Shown one piece after another: positions 1 to 7,662 of a stretch of DNA of 64,000 nt. The notes beneath the pieces were generated by a model. The model was given only the letters and a program-made list of their open reading frames with translations, ran no database searches and had not been told where the DNA came from. Location of the stretch: the NCBI GenBank assembly GCA_001570385.1, contig BBYL01000018.1, positions 1 through 64,000 of the forward strand, read 5' to 3'. The translations under genes were made by a program, and so were the position numbers. The stretch is from Microtetraspora glauca. GTDB taxonomy: Bacteria; Actinomycetota; Actinomycetes; Streptosporangiales; Streptosporangiaceae. Positions within the stretch are counted from its first letter, which is position 1, and every line of letters starts with the position of its first letter.

Positions 1-753
1 GCCGTCCAGCAGGCCCAGGAACACATCCGCCCGCACCTGGTCGATCGGGGCGTGCAGGCCGGTCTTCTTCGCCCGCACCGCGATGGCATCCACCCGGGCG
101 ATCGCGGCCGCCGCCTGATCCACCGGCAACTGCTGGCCGGTGATGCTCGCCGAGCCGTCGGCATGCCGTACCCCGATCACCCGCCGCTGGTGAACAGCCC
201 GCTCATACTTACGGCGCGCCCAGGTCGGGTCGGCGGCGATCAACAGTTTCTTGATCTTCTCCCGCAGCTCACTCGTCGTCCATTTCGCGGCCTTGGGCAG
301 CAGATGAGCCGCGACCGCTCGGGCGAGTTCGATGGGGACGTCTTCCAGCCAGTCGCAGAACACCACCGCCCGCGCCTTATCGAGCAGACCGGCCGACAGG
401 GCGTCACGCACGGCCGGGAGCCGCACTTTCAAGTCATAGGCGAGACCGTATTCACGTTCAGCGGCGCGGCGGGTGAGACGCAACGCCGCCCGCACTTCGT
501 CGGGGGAATTCTTGTCCGGCTCGGACATTTTCTCCATGCCGGAGACGGAAATCTCATACAGGCCGACTTCGGCCATCACGACGGCTTTCCGCGCCTGCAC
601 GTGCGCTTCGAGGCGGGCGTAGGCTTGCATCACGATCACGGCGTCGAAGCCGTCCAGCCTGGCGATATCGATCCGCTCCAGCACGGCGGCCAATCCCACG
701 CCCGGGGGCATGTCGCCCAGGCCGTCGGGGATCGGCTGCCGTTTGATATTCAC
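1..753 (-). CDS. DUF222 (13E12-type) HNH endonuclease family protein, partial
   Basis: The reverse strand is open from a GTG at 753 to the window edge (251 codons, C terminus missing). The start is the first candidate after an in-frame TAG at 765-763; no strong ribosome site is visible. The protein is helical and charged, with runs such as RAALRLTRRAAEREYGLAYD and LSAGLLDKARAVVFCDWL, typical of the DUF222/13E12 N-terminal domain. In that family an HNH nuclease motif follows, and here it would lie outside the window. These proteins are multicopy in actinomycetes and of unclear role. The family call is from sequence style; HNH activity is inferred. Confidence 0.75.
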   Translation of the reverse strand, partial: MNIKRQPIPDGLGDMPPGVGLAAVLERIDIARLDGFDAVIVMQAYARLEAHVQARKAVVMAEVGLYEISVSGMEKMSEPDKNSPDEVRAALRLTRRAAEREYGLAYDLKVRLPAVRDALSAGLLDKARAVVFCDWLEDVPIELARAVAAHLLPKAAKWTTSELREKIKKLLIAADPTWARRKYERAVHQRRVIGVRHADGSASITGQQLPVDQAAAAIARVDAIAVRAKKTGLHAPIDQVRADVFLGLLDG

Positions 754-1311
754 ATCGCAACGCTAACAACCGCCACCGACAAAAACGCACCCACGATGGC
801 CTGCGCAGAAATCCGTGGAGCGTTTATCTGGAGTCACAATTCGCTTCTTGAGATGTCCGTCGGGGGCCACGACCATCACGGACGCGGGCCGGTCGGCGCA
901 GGTGTTCCGCTTGTTGTTGCCTCCGCACAGGCATAAGTGCTTTTTGGGTGAGAGGCACCGCAAGTCCAGATTTGCTGGGCGCGCGTGCGCGTGATCCTTC
1001 CGAAAAGGTGACGAGGTCGCGGGGCTGGGGTCAGGTGGTGGACTGGGCCGTGGGGCTGCTCTGGGGACGCGACTGCGGCGGAGGAGGCAGAGGTCCGGGG
1101 TCGACGGACAGGGGTGGTGGTTGCGGCGAATCGGTGGAGGACCACCCTGCGGGTCGCGGGACAGGGTTTGGGATGGCTCCTGGGACAGGTTTCGGTGAAG
1201 AGCCTGGGGCGCCGGTCGGTGATTCTGTCGAATAGGTGACGGGAGCCCGCTGCTCGACCGCGGTGCCCCGATGTCCACCGGCTCATTCGCGGTCTCGCGC
1301 AGGGCTGGGTC

Positions 1312-1382
1312 GTGGTCACGTCCCGCGGGCTGGGGCCGCGGTCACGTCCGCGGGGCTGGTCGCGGTCACGTCCGCGGGGCTG
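1312..1382. repeat. Three imperfect copies of a 24-26 nt repeat
   Basis: The unit GCGGTCACGTCCGCGGGGCT occurs at 1338-1357 and again at 1362-1381 (period 24), with a degenerate copy at 1312-1332 and a truncated echo (TTCGCGGGGCTGGG) just after. It is not inside a convincing gene. Confidence 0.7.
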
Positions 1383-1531
1383 AGTTCGCGGGGCTGGGTC
1401 CGTGGGTCGCGTTGGGCGGGGGGATCGGGGCTGGACCCTGACGCGGCTGCGGTGAAGAAGGCAGCGGTCTGGATTCCTGTCACGGGTGCGCATTGGCTAC
1501 GGGGAGCCGTGACGCAGAGATCCAGCGGCCT

Positions 1532-1550
1532 GGATCCATCGCATGGATCC
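1532..1550. terminator. 8-bp-stem palindrome downstream of the 1586-2293 gene
   Basis: GGATCCAT, a CGC loop, then ATGGATCC: a perfect inverted repeat 35 nt beyond the stop codon of the minus-strand gene. Position suggests a terminator; there is no T tract, as is usual in high-GC actinomycetes. Confidence 0.45.
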
Positions 1551-1585
1551 GGCCACGACAGTGGCGACGAGTGTGGGCGAGTGCC

Positions 1586-2293
1586 TCAGAGGACGGCGCC
1601 GGGCTTGAGTACGCCGAGCGCCGCCGCCGCGAGCACGCTCGCCCAGATCATCCAGACGTACGGCAAGCAGCCGTCGACTGACTTCTTGAGCGTGCGCTCC
1701 ACCTCGGGAGTCGAGCCGGTGGCCATCAGAGTCCCGAAGGCGGGGCCGAATGGGCGGAGTGTACGCCGGATGCCAAGCCCGGCGGTGATCGCCAGCGTGT
1801 AGAGAAGGATCTTCCCGCCGAGCCACCTGGGGTTGGTCGTGACGCCGAACGGTTCGGCCGCCGCCATCGTGTAGATCGCGGAGCAGGCCATCGCGGCGAT
1901 CACGCCGATCCTGATCGCCCAGTCTGCCATCCGTACCATCGGGAAGCGGCCGTGCGTGCGGTGCTCGGTCACGGCCACGGCCAGCCATGCCAGGGCGAAG
2001 ACCCAGGTCGCCGCCACGAACCACCATGGGAACAGTGGGATGCCGAACGCGCTGGCACCGTGCGGGTCGAGCGCCATCAGCGTGACCCCACTCGGCAGGA
2101 ACAGTACGAGGCACACCTTCGGCCCCAGGTCCAGTCCGCTCATGACGGCGAGCGCCGTCGCCCGAGCCTGCGGAGTCAGTGAAGGCTTGAGCACGAACCG
2201 GCTTGAGTAGAAGACGCCCAGATCGCCGCCCAGCCAGAACACGAACAGCGTCAGGTGAAGGACGATCCACCAGCCGTGTGGGTGCGGTCCCAT
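1586..2293 (-). CDS. Integral membrane protein, about 235 aa, unknown function
   Basis: The start is ATG at 2293 (protein begins MGPHPHGWWIVLH), preceded by an AAAGGA ribosome site; an upstream in-frame extension lacks coding character. About six hydrophobic segments are visible, the first with a His/Gly pattern (WIVLHLTLFVFWLGGDLGVF), and a final helix near KKSVDGCLPYVWMIWASVL. The layout resembles CopD/DUF2269-type membrane proteins with histidines in the first helices, but I do not recognise the family securely. The gene is divergent from the secreted hydrolase at 2545, and both have a GAAACA-N2-GTTTC-like palindrome close to their start codon, so shared control is plausible. Confidence 0.8.
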   Translation of the reverse strand: MGPHPHGWWIVLHLTLFVFWLGGDLGVFYSSRFVLKPSLTPQARATALAVMSGLDLGPKVCLVLFLPSGVTLMALDPHGASAFGIPLFPWWFVAATWVFALAWLAVAVTEHRTHGRFPMVRMADWAIRIGVIAAMACSAIYTMAAAEPFGVTTNPRWLGGKILLYTLAITAGLGIRRTLRPFGPAFGTLMATGSTPEVERTLKKSVDGCLPYVWMIWASVLAAAALGVLKPGAVL

Positions 2294-2316
2294 GCCGATC
2301 CTTTCGTTTCGATATG

Positions 2317-2331
2317 AGAAACATCGTTTCC
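2317..2331. promoter_or_regulatory. Candidate operator, GAAAC-ATC-GTTTC
   Basis: A 5-3-5 palindrome lies 24 nt upstream of the ATG of the 1586-2293 gene. It matches the sites at 2510-2524 and 5754-5768, each 20-35 nt upstream of a start codon. The regulator is not identified. Confidence 0.5.
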
Positions 2332-2509
2332 GAATCATACGAGCGGCGCCGCAGGCGTGGGTGGTCCTGGCATGGACGATTCCGCTCACTTCGGGAGGTG
2401 TGCGACGCATGGCGACTCGGAGCTGCCATGGGCGATCGGGGCCCCGATCCGTGCTGTTCGTATGACGTAGGTCACGTATGCGGGGCGCCCCCTGTGGTCC
2501 ATCATGCAG

Positions 2510-2524
2510 GGAAACACTGTTTCC
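2510..2524. promoter_or_regulatory. Candidate operator, GGAAACACTGTTTCC
   Basis: A perfect 15-bp palindrome (7-1-7) lies 20 nt upstream of the GTG start of the secreted hydrolase. It is the best of three similar sites in this part of the window. Confidence 0.55.
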
Positions 2525-2544
2525 TTAAGAGGAACGGAGCGCTC

Positions 2545-3471
2545 GTGAACCCCCTCAAGCTGCTCTTACGCATGTCCGTACGGCTGACCGCCGTGCTCGT
2601 CCTGCTGGTGGCGGCCGCACTGACGGCTCCCGCCGCCTCGGCGAGCACGCAGATCCTCAACTACCGGGAGGAGATCCACGGCGACGCGAGCACCGTGTGG
2701 TACCCGGCGAACCCCGGCCGCAGGCTGCCGGTCGCGCTGATCATGACCGGCGGTAAGGTCAAGCGCGACCATTACGAGCGTTTCGCCCAGACGCTGGCCG
2801 GCTACGGGTTCGTCGTGGTGATCCCCGACCACTACCGCCTGGTGTTCACGTCGTACGGGATCTATCCGAGTGAGTCCGTCCTCTGGAACATCGACGACTG
2901 GGCGCACGACCAGCTCAATGACGGCTCCTCGCCGGTACGTGACATCGTCGACCCGGAGAAGATGGTCGTCTCCGGCCACTCCTTCGGCGGCGCGGCCACG
3001 CTCTACGCAGCCGCGAACAGATGCCAGATCCCGTTCTGCTTCACCCTGCTCTTCCAGCATCCGCGCGAGCTGAAGGCCGTGGTCCTGCACGGCACCAACA
3101 CCACGAACAACGGGGCGGTCGACGCGGTGGCCGTGGACGGCATCCCCGTCATGTTCGTGAACGGCTCCCAGGACGGCGTCTCCACCCCCGACGAGGCGCA
3201 CGAGACGTTCACCAAGGTCTCCGGGACGCCCTCGGCCGCGTACGTCTCGCTGCTCGGGGCCAACCACTACGGCCTCGCCGACGAGAACAACCCCAACGGC
3301 GCGGATCCCGACTCCAGCGCTCCCACCCTCTCGCAGGAGGTATCGGCGGAGACGGCGGCCCGTTGGACCGCCATGTGGTTCCTCGCGAGCCTCGGCGACA
3401 CCGCCGCCCACGACTACGTCCATTCCACGGGCGACGCGTCCGACCCCAACGTCACGGTCGAGTTGCGCTGA
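2545..3471 (+). CDS. Secreted alpha/beta hydrolase (dienelactone hydrolase/chlorophyllase-like), 308 aa
   Basis: GTG at 2545 is chosen because AGAGGAACGGAG precedes it and the protein then begins with a signal peptide (basic start, LTAVLVLLVAAALTAPAASA, cleavage near ASA-ST). The mature part has an alpha/beta hydrolase fold: an oxyanion-type segment VALIMTGG, the nucleophile elbow GHSFGG (Ser) near residue 140, an Asp in NGSQDGVSTPD and a late His in GANHYGLAD. This fits secreted esterases of the PAF-acetylhydrolase/chlorophyllase/DLH type. The substrate is unknown. The gene is divergent from a membrane protein and has a strong palindrome just before it. Confidence 0.85.
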   Translation: MNPLKLLLRMSVRLTAVLVLLVAAALTAPAASASTQILNYREEIHGDASTVWYPANPGRRLPVALIMTGGKVKRDHYERFAQTLAGYGFVVVIPDHYRLVFTSYGIYPSESVLWNIDDWAHDQLNDGSSPVRDIVDPEKMVVSGHSFGGAATLYAAANRCQIPFCFTLLFQHPRELKAVVLHGTNTTNNGAVDAVAVDGIPVMFVNGSQDGVSTPDEAHETFTKVSGTPSAAYVSLLGANHYGLADENNPNGADPDSSAPTLSQEVSAETAARWTAMWFLASLGDTAAHDYVHSTGDASDPNVTVELR

Positions 3472-3557
3472 CCGGTACCCCGTACGGCGTGGCGACCGGC
3501 CGGGATCTCCGGCCGGGTCGCCGGGTCTGTCCCCCTGCGAAATCGGATGGTAGTGCT

Positions 3558-4367
3558 GTGGAATACCCCCCATCTCTGGCGCTCATGGATTTCTTACCTG
3601 TATTCGCCATGGCCACCGGCATGGTCCTGCTGGTTCCCCACGTCAGCAGGATCGCCGCGCCCCTGGTAACGCGCGTCGCGCAGGCCGGAGCGGTCCTCGT
3701 CGTGACCGGCGGCGCGCTCAAGGCCATCTGGAAGACCATCGTGGCCTTCGGCGGGCCCGACATCACCTGGCTGGCGGCGGCCCAGTTCCCCTTGCTCGGA
3801 CCGGGCTTCACGCTGCTCGCCTGGGCGGTGCTGGCGGTTCGCCCGAGCGGAGGAACGTACGGAGGAGTCACCGAAGGAGCCGACCCGCTGACCGGCCGGG
3901 CCGAAAGGCACGGGGTCGAGGGAAGCGGCGTCGAGGGAAGCGGCGTCGAGGGAAGCGGTGGTGAGGAGAACGGTGGTGAGGAGAACGGAGTGCCCGCGGG
4001 CACTCCGCCCCTGTGGGCCTTCGCGGGCTTCGCCCTGGTCGGCCTCGCCGCCGCGTTCGCCATCCGGGCCACCTGGCCGCTGCTCCTGGTCACCACGGTG
4101 TCGTCTACCGTCCTCGCCGTACGGCTGCTCCTTATGGCCCGGCGGGCGGGCGAGACAGTGGGGTCGTTCCTCCTCGGCTTCACCATCATCGGCACCTATT
4201 CCATGGGGATGCTGGCCAGCCGCCCGGAGCAGACCATCACGTTGCAGTGGCTGGAGGAGTCGCTCAACACGCTGATCTGGACGTCCTTCGCCACGGCGGT
4301 CTGGCGGCTGATCCGGGTGCATGCCCGTCAGGGCGGAGGTCACGCCCGGACGACCTCCGCCTCGTAG
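3558..4367 (+). CDS. Membrane protein with 15-nt repeat-encoded linker, about 269 aa
   Basis: The protein has two hydrophobic blocks separated by a hydrophilic loop. The first block (DFLPVFAMATGMVLLVPHVS and on) has about three helices. The loop is encoded by 15-nt tandem repeats (GVEGS x3, GGEEN x2). The second block (PPLWAFAGFALVGLAAAFAI and on) has three or four helices. GTG at 3558 is a possible start with a weak GGATGG site; ATG at 3585 is the alternative. The 3' end overlaps the convergent MFS gene by 28 nt. I do not recognise the family. It may be a subunit or partner of the neighbouring transporters, but nothing in the sequence shows this. Confidence 0.65.
   Translation: MEYPPSLALMDFLPVFAMATGMVLLVPHVSRIAAPLVTRVAQAGAVLVVTGGALKAIWKTIVAFGGPDITWLAAAQFPLLGPGFTLLAWAVLAVRPSGGTYGGVTEGADPLTGRAERHGVEGSGVEGSGVEGSGGEENGGEENGVPAGTPPLWAFAGFALVGLAAAFAIRATWPLLLVTTVSSTVLAVRLLLMARRAGETVGSFLLGFTIIGTYSMGMLASRPEQTITLQWLEESLNTLIWTSFATAVWRLIRVHARQGGGHARTTSAS
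3915..3988 (+). repeat. In-frame 15-nt minisatellite
   Basis: The unit GTCGAGGGAAGCGGC occurs three times, then GGTGAGGAGAACGGT-type units twice, all in frame within the loop of the membrane protein. A different 15-nt minisatellite lies in the gene at 5800. Confidence 0.85.
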
Positions 4368-5695
4368 CTGGATCGGGCCCGCAGCACGGCCAGCCCGCTG
4401 GCGGCTGTGGGCACCAGCAGTACGGCGAAGGCGTAGAGCAGTGACCCGAACAGATCGGACACCGCCCCCACCAGCAACGGCCCGACCGCGCCGCTGAGCG
4501 CGAGCGTGAACTGGAGTACGGCGAAGCCGACGCCGCGCCGTTCCGGCGCCAGCACGTCGGCGAGCGCGGCGGTCAGGTTGGCCATCGCCGCGCAGAAGAA
4601 CGCGTTGGTGAACAGGAACATCCCGATCCGCACCCCGAGCACCGGAACTCCGATCGCCAACCCGAAGGATGCCGCTCCCGCCAGCAGGCTGACGCCGCTC
4701 AGCGTGACGCGCCACGCCGGGCGGCGCGCCTGCCCCCTGTCACCGATCCGGCTGCCGGCCAGGGTGCCGACGATGATGCCGAGCAGTCCCACCCCTCCCG
4801 CGAGACCCGCGGCCGTACCCGCCTCAAGGCCGCTGAAGCGCTGCATGAAGGTGGTCAGCCACCACATCAATCCGCTGATGCCGAAGAACAGAAGTCCCAT
4901 GCCGACGAAGATGAGCCGCACGGACCTGATGGCGATGATCTGCCTCATCTGGGGGAGGACGTCGCGCATGCGCGGCTTCATGACGGGTGCGCTCACCGTG
5001 GGCTCCTCCTCGGCCGTGGGGTTCTGGAGGCGGCCGAAGCGGTCGCCCAGGCCGCGGACCGGCTCCCGGAGCGTCAGACAGACGATGGCCACGAGCAGCC
5101 CGGGGACCACGATGAACAAGAAGGCGTTCCGCCAGCCGTACGCGGCCCCGACGGCCCCGCCGAGCGCGACGCCGATGGGCGTCCCGGCGAAGTAGGCCAT
5201 GCGCTCGAACCCGAAGGCCCGGGCGCGTGATGCCGACGGATAGTAGTCCGCGATCAGGCTGGCGGCGGGCGGGCTGTAGAGCTGGCTCGCCCCGCCGAGC
5301 AGGACGCGCACCCCGAAGAAGATGGCGAAAGTCGGGGCCAGACCGGAGCCCAGGGTCAGCAGCGCCCATGATCCGACGACGGCGGCCATGAGCCCGGTCC
5401 GCCGTCCGGTGTCCGCGAGATAGCCGGCGGGCAGGAGCAGGATCGCGCTGGCCGCGAGAGCCGCGGTCGAGATCGCCCCGGCCCACGTGTCGCCGAAGCC
5501 GAACTCCTCCTGGATCAGTGGGAGGGCGCCCGCCACCAGAGAGGACTCGATCTTGTCGATGAGGGAGACCAGCGCGATGACCACCGCGGGCCACCAGCCG
5601 AGAGGGGCGGCCCGCCCCAGCCGGATCCGGCGCGGAGGGCGACCGGCGTAGACGCTCATCTCGATCTCAAGAGGCTGGGACTCGGTGTCGCGCAT
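4340..5695 (-). CDS. MFS transporter (spinster-like), 451 aa
   Basis: Twelve hydrophobic segments are visible, with the usual long central loop (about residues 205-235, rich in Glu/Pro). The family signature after helix 2 reads as GYLADTGRRTG, and helix 4-5 carries ASLIADYYPSASRARAFG, typical of spinster/ACS-type major facilitator exporters. Length is normal. It is divergent from the ABC exporter at 5800 and overlaps the convergent membrane protein gene by 28 nt. The substrate cannot be read from the sequence. The start follows the annotated ATG at 5695; a downstream ATG (MSVYAGRP) is also possible. Confidence 0.85.
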   Translation of the reverse strand: MRDTESQPLEIEMSVYAGRPPRRIRLGRAAPLGWWPAVVIALVSLIDKIESSLVAGALPLIQEEFGFGDTWAGAISTAALAASAILLLPAGYLADTGRRTGLMAAVVGSWALLTLGSGLAPTFAIFFGVRVLLGGASQLYSPPAASLIADYYPSASRARAFGFERMAYFAGTPIGVALGGAVGAAYGWRNAFLFIVVPGLLVAIVCLTLREPVRGLGDRFGRLQNPTAEEEPTVSAPVMKPRMRDVLPQMRQIIAIRSVRLIFVGMGLLFFGISGLMWWLTTFMQRFSGLEAGTAAGLAGGVGLLGIIVGTLAGSRIGDRGQARRPAWRVTLSGVSLLAGAASFGLAIGVPVLGVRIGMFLFTNAFFCAAMANLTAALADVLAPERRGVGFAVLQFTLALSGAVGPLLVGAVSDLFGSLLYAFAVLLVPTAASGLAVLRARSSYEAEVVRA

Positions 5696-5753
5696 ACGGT
5701 CTCCCCAATTGCTCAGACCTCTTGACTGAGCAGCCGTTCAGATGACTTCATAG

Positions 5754-5768
5754 TGAAACACCGTTGCC
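5754..5768. promoter_or_regulatory. Candidate operator, TGAAACACCGTTGCC
   Basis: This is a near palindrome of the GAAAC-N3-GTTTC type (one mismatch), 31 nt upstream of the ABC exporter start, followed at 5773-5780 by a further GGGAAACA half-site. It lies in the divergent region shared with the MFS gene. See sites at 2317 and 2510. Confidence 0.45.
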
Positions 5769-5799
5769 ATGAGGGAAACAAGGCTTGGAGGAACCCCAT

Positions 5800-7662
5800 A
5801 TGGATGAGCTTCCGGCGGTCGGCGGCGCATCGTCCGGACCACCTGAGTCCGGACCGCCCGAGCCTGGACCGCCCGAGCCTGGACCGCCCGAGCCTGGACC
5901 GCCCGAGCCGGGACCACCCGAATCCGAGGCCCCGGGACCCGGCTCGCCGAAACCGGAGTCGCTGATGAGTGCGATCCGGGGCCGCGTGCTGGTCTCCGTC
6001 GTTGGCACCTGGCTTCAGGCGCTGGCCACGACGGCGCTCCTGCTGCTCCTGGGCGGCGCGATCGGAGAGATCGCGGCAGGGCGGATGCCGGATGGGGGAC
6101 TGGCGGCGGGCCTCGTGGCCGCCGGGGTTCTGCGTGCGGTGTTCGCCGCGGCGGTTCCCGCCGTCACCATCCGGGCGGGCGGACGCCTGGAGGTGCGGCT
6201 GCGGGAGCGGATCTACCAGCACCTGCTGCGGCTGGGCGCCCCACTGCGCTCCCGTGAGCAGACCGGCCATCTGGTCTCCACCTCGACCGAGGCGGTCGAG
6301 ATGGTGGCCACCTACTACGCGACCTTCCTCGGCCCGATCATGGCGTCGATGACGGTGCCCGTCTGGGTGCTCGCCGCGATCGCGCTGTTCATCGACCCAT
6401 GGACGGCGCTGATCCTGGCGGCGGCCGTGCCGGCGATCCCGCTCACGGTGGGCGTGTTCGAGCGGGCCTTCGCCAAGGTGAGCGCGGGCTACCGGGACAC
6501 CGCCAACCGGCTGGCCTCCCGTTTCCTTGACGCCTTGCAGGGCCTGTCCACGCTCAAGCTGTTCAACCAGGGCGGCGCTCACGGACGGGTGCTGGCGAAG
6601 GCGTCGGAGGACCTGCGCCAGGCGATCATGCGATTGCTCGCCGGGAACCAGGTGATCTTGTTCGTGGTCGACGCGGTCTTCTCGCTGGGGATGATCACGG
6701 CCGCCGCCGTGCTGGCGATGGTGCGGATGCGCGAGGGCGCGATCGGCGTCGGCGAGGCGGTCGCGCTGGTGCTGCTGGCCACCCAACTCGTCGAGCCGCT
6801 GGACAAGGTCGGCCAGTTCTTCTACGTCGGCATGGGCGGCATGGCCGGGGTCAAGGAGATCAAGGCGCTGCTGGCCGAGCGGCCGGCCGTACCCGACACG
6901 GACGGTCCGGCCCCCGCCACCACGGACGCCGGGGTCGAGTTCGAGGACGTGAGCTTCGCCTACCTGCCCGGCTCTCCGGTGCTCACGGGCGTGAACCTGC
7001 GGATCGCACCGGGGGAGAAGCTCGCCCTGGTCGGCCCGTCAGGCTCCGGCAAGTCCACTGTCGCCGCGCTGCTGCAGCGCGACCTCGCCCCCGGCCGGGG
7101 CGTGATCCGCGTCGGCGGCCACGATGTCGCGGCCGTGCCGGGAGCCTGGACGCGCGAGCAGATCACCGTGGTGGCGCAGACGACCTACCTGTTCACCGGC
7201 ACGCTGCGCGACAACCTCAAGGTGGCGGCCCCCGACGCCGACGACGAACGGCTGTGGCAGGCGCTGCGCGTTGCCAACCTGGACGCGTTCGTCAGGAGCC
7301 TGCCCGCCGGTCTGGACACCCCGACCGGCGAGCGTGGCCTGATGCTCTCGGGCGGACAGGCCCAGCGGGTGTCGATCGCGCGGGCGATGCTCAAGGACTC
7401 GCCGATCCTGATCCTCGACGAGCCCACATCGAACGTCGATCTGGAGTCGGAGGCCGCCATCCTGGCCGCCCTCGACCGGCTCACGGTCGGCCGGACCGTG
7501 CTCATGATCGCTCACCGGCTGTCGACGGTACGGGACGCCGACCGGATCGTGGTGCTGGAGGACGGCCGGGTAACCGAGCAGGGTACGCACGAGGAACTGA
7601 GGTCCGGCGCCGGACACTACGCCCGCGCCGTACGGCGGGCAGAGGCGGAGGCGAGCTCATGA
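5800..7662 (+). CDS. ABC exporter half (permease-ATPase fusion) with Pro-rich N terminus, 620 aa
   Basis: ATG at 5800 is preceded by GGAGGA. Residues 1-50 are a soluble Pro/Glu-rich tail encoded by six 15-nt repeats. Six membrane segments follow (about 60-330), then an ATPase domain with Walker A GPSGSGKST near 412, signature LSGGQ near 516, Walker B ILILDEPTS near 535 and the switch His in IAHRLST. The catalytic Glu is present. The stop overlaps the start of the next half-transporter (ATGA). The pair resembles CydDC/MsbA-type heterodimeric type IV exporters; the cargo is unknown. The divergent upstream region carries a candidate operator shared in sequence with two other promoters nearby. 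Confidence 0.9.
   Translation: MDELPAVGGASSGPPESGPPEPGPPEPGPPEPGPPEPGPPESEAPGPGSPKPESLMSAIRGRVLVSVVGTWLQALATTALLLLLGGAIGEIAAGRMPDGGLAAGLVAAGVLRAVFAAAVPAVTIRAGGRLEVRLRERIYQHLLRLGAPLRSREQTGHLVSTSTEAVEMVATYYATFLGPIMASMTVPVWVLAAIALFIDPWTALILAAAVPAIPLTVGVFERAFAKVSAGYRDTANRLASRFLDALQGLSTLKLFNQGGAHGRVLAKASEDLRQAIMRLLAGNQVILFVVDAVFSLGMITAAAVLAMVRMREGAIGVGEAVALVLLATQLVEPLDKVGQFFYVGMGGMAGVKEIKALLAERPAVPDTDGPAPATTDAGVEFEDVSFAYLPGSPVLTGVNLRIAPGEKLALVGPSGSGKSTVAALLQRDLAPGRGVIRVGGHDVAAVPGAWTREQITVVAQTTYLFTGTLRDNLKVAAPDADDERLWQALRVANLDAFVRSLPAGLDTPTGERGLMLSGGQAQRVSIARAMLKDSPILILDEPTSNVDLESEAAILAALDRLTVGRTVLMIAHRLSTVRDADRIVVLEDGRVTEQGTHEELRSGAGHYARAVRRAEAEASS
5836..5925 (+). repeat. Six 15-nt repeats encoding GPPE[PS]
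   Basis: Units of GGACCGCCCGAGCCT or one-to-three-base variants run in frame, and the middle copies are identical. They encode a Pro/Glu tail in front of the ABC exporter. Identical copies suggest recent slippage. Confidence 0.95.

Larger units (their letters stand above)
754..1585. other. Gene-free stretch with G-rich repeats
   Basis: No reading frame here looks like a protein: frames on both strands are low complexity (Arg/Pro/Gly-rich) and contradict each other. It holds the 24-26 nt repeats at 1312-1382 and a palindrome at 1532-1550. It could be the upstream region of the DUF222 gene plus decayed sequence. Confidence 0.5.

Noticed and set aside
763..1493. Overlapping frames of 171 and 205 codons in the first intergenic region
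   Set aside because: Low complexity Arg/Pro/Ser sequence caused by the local GC repeats; no ribosome site and mutually exclusive.
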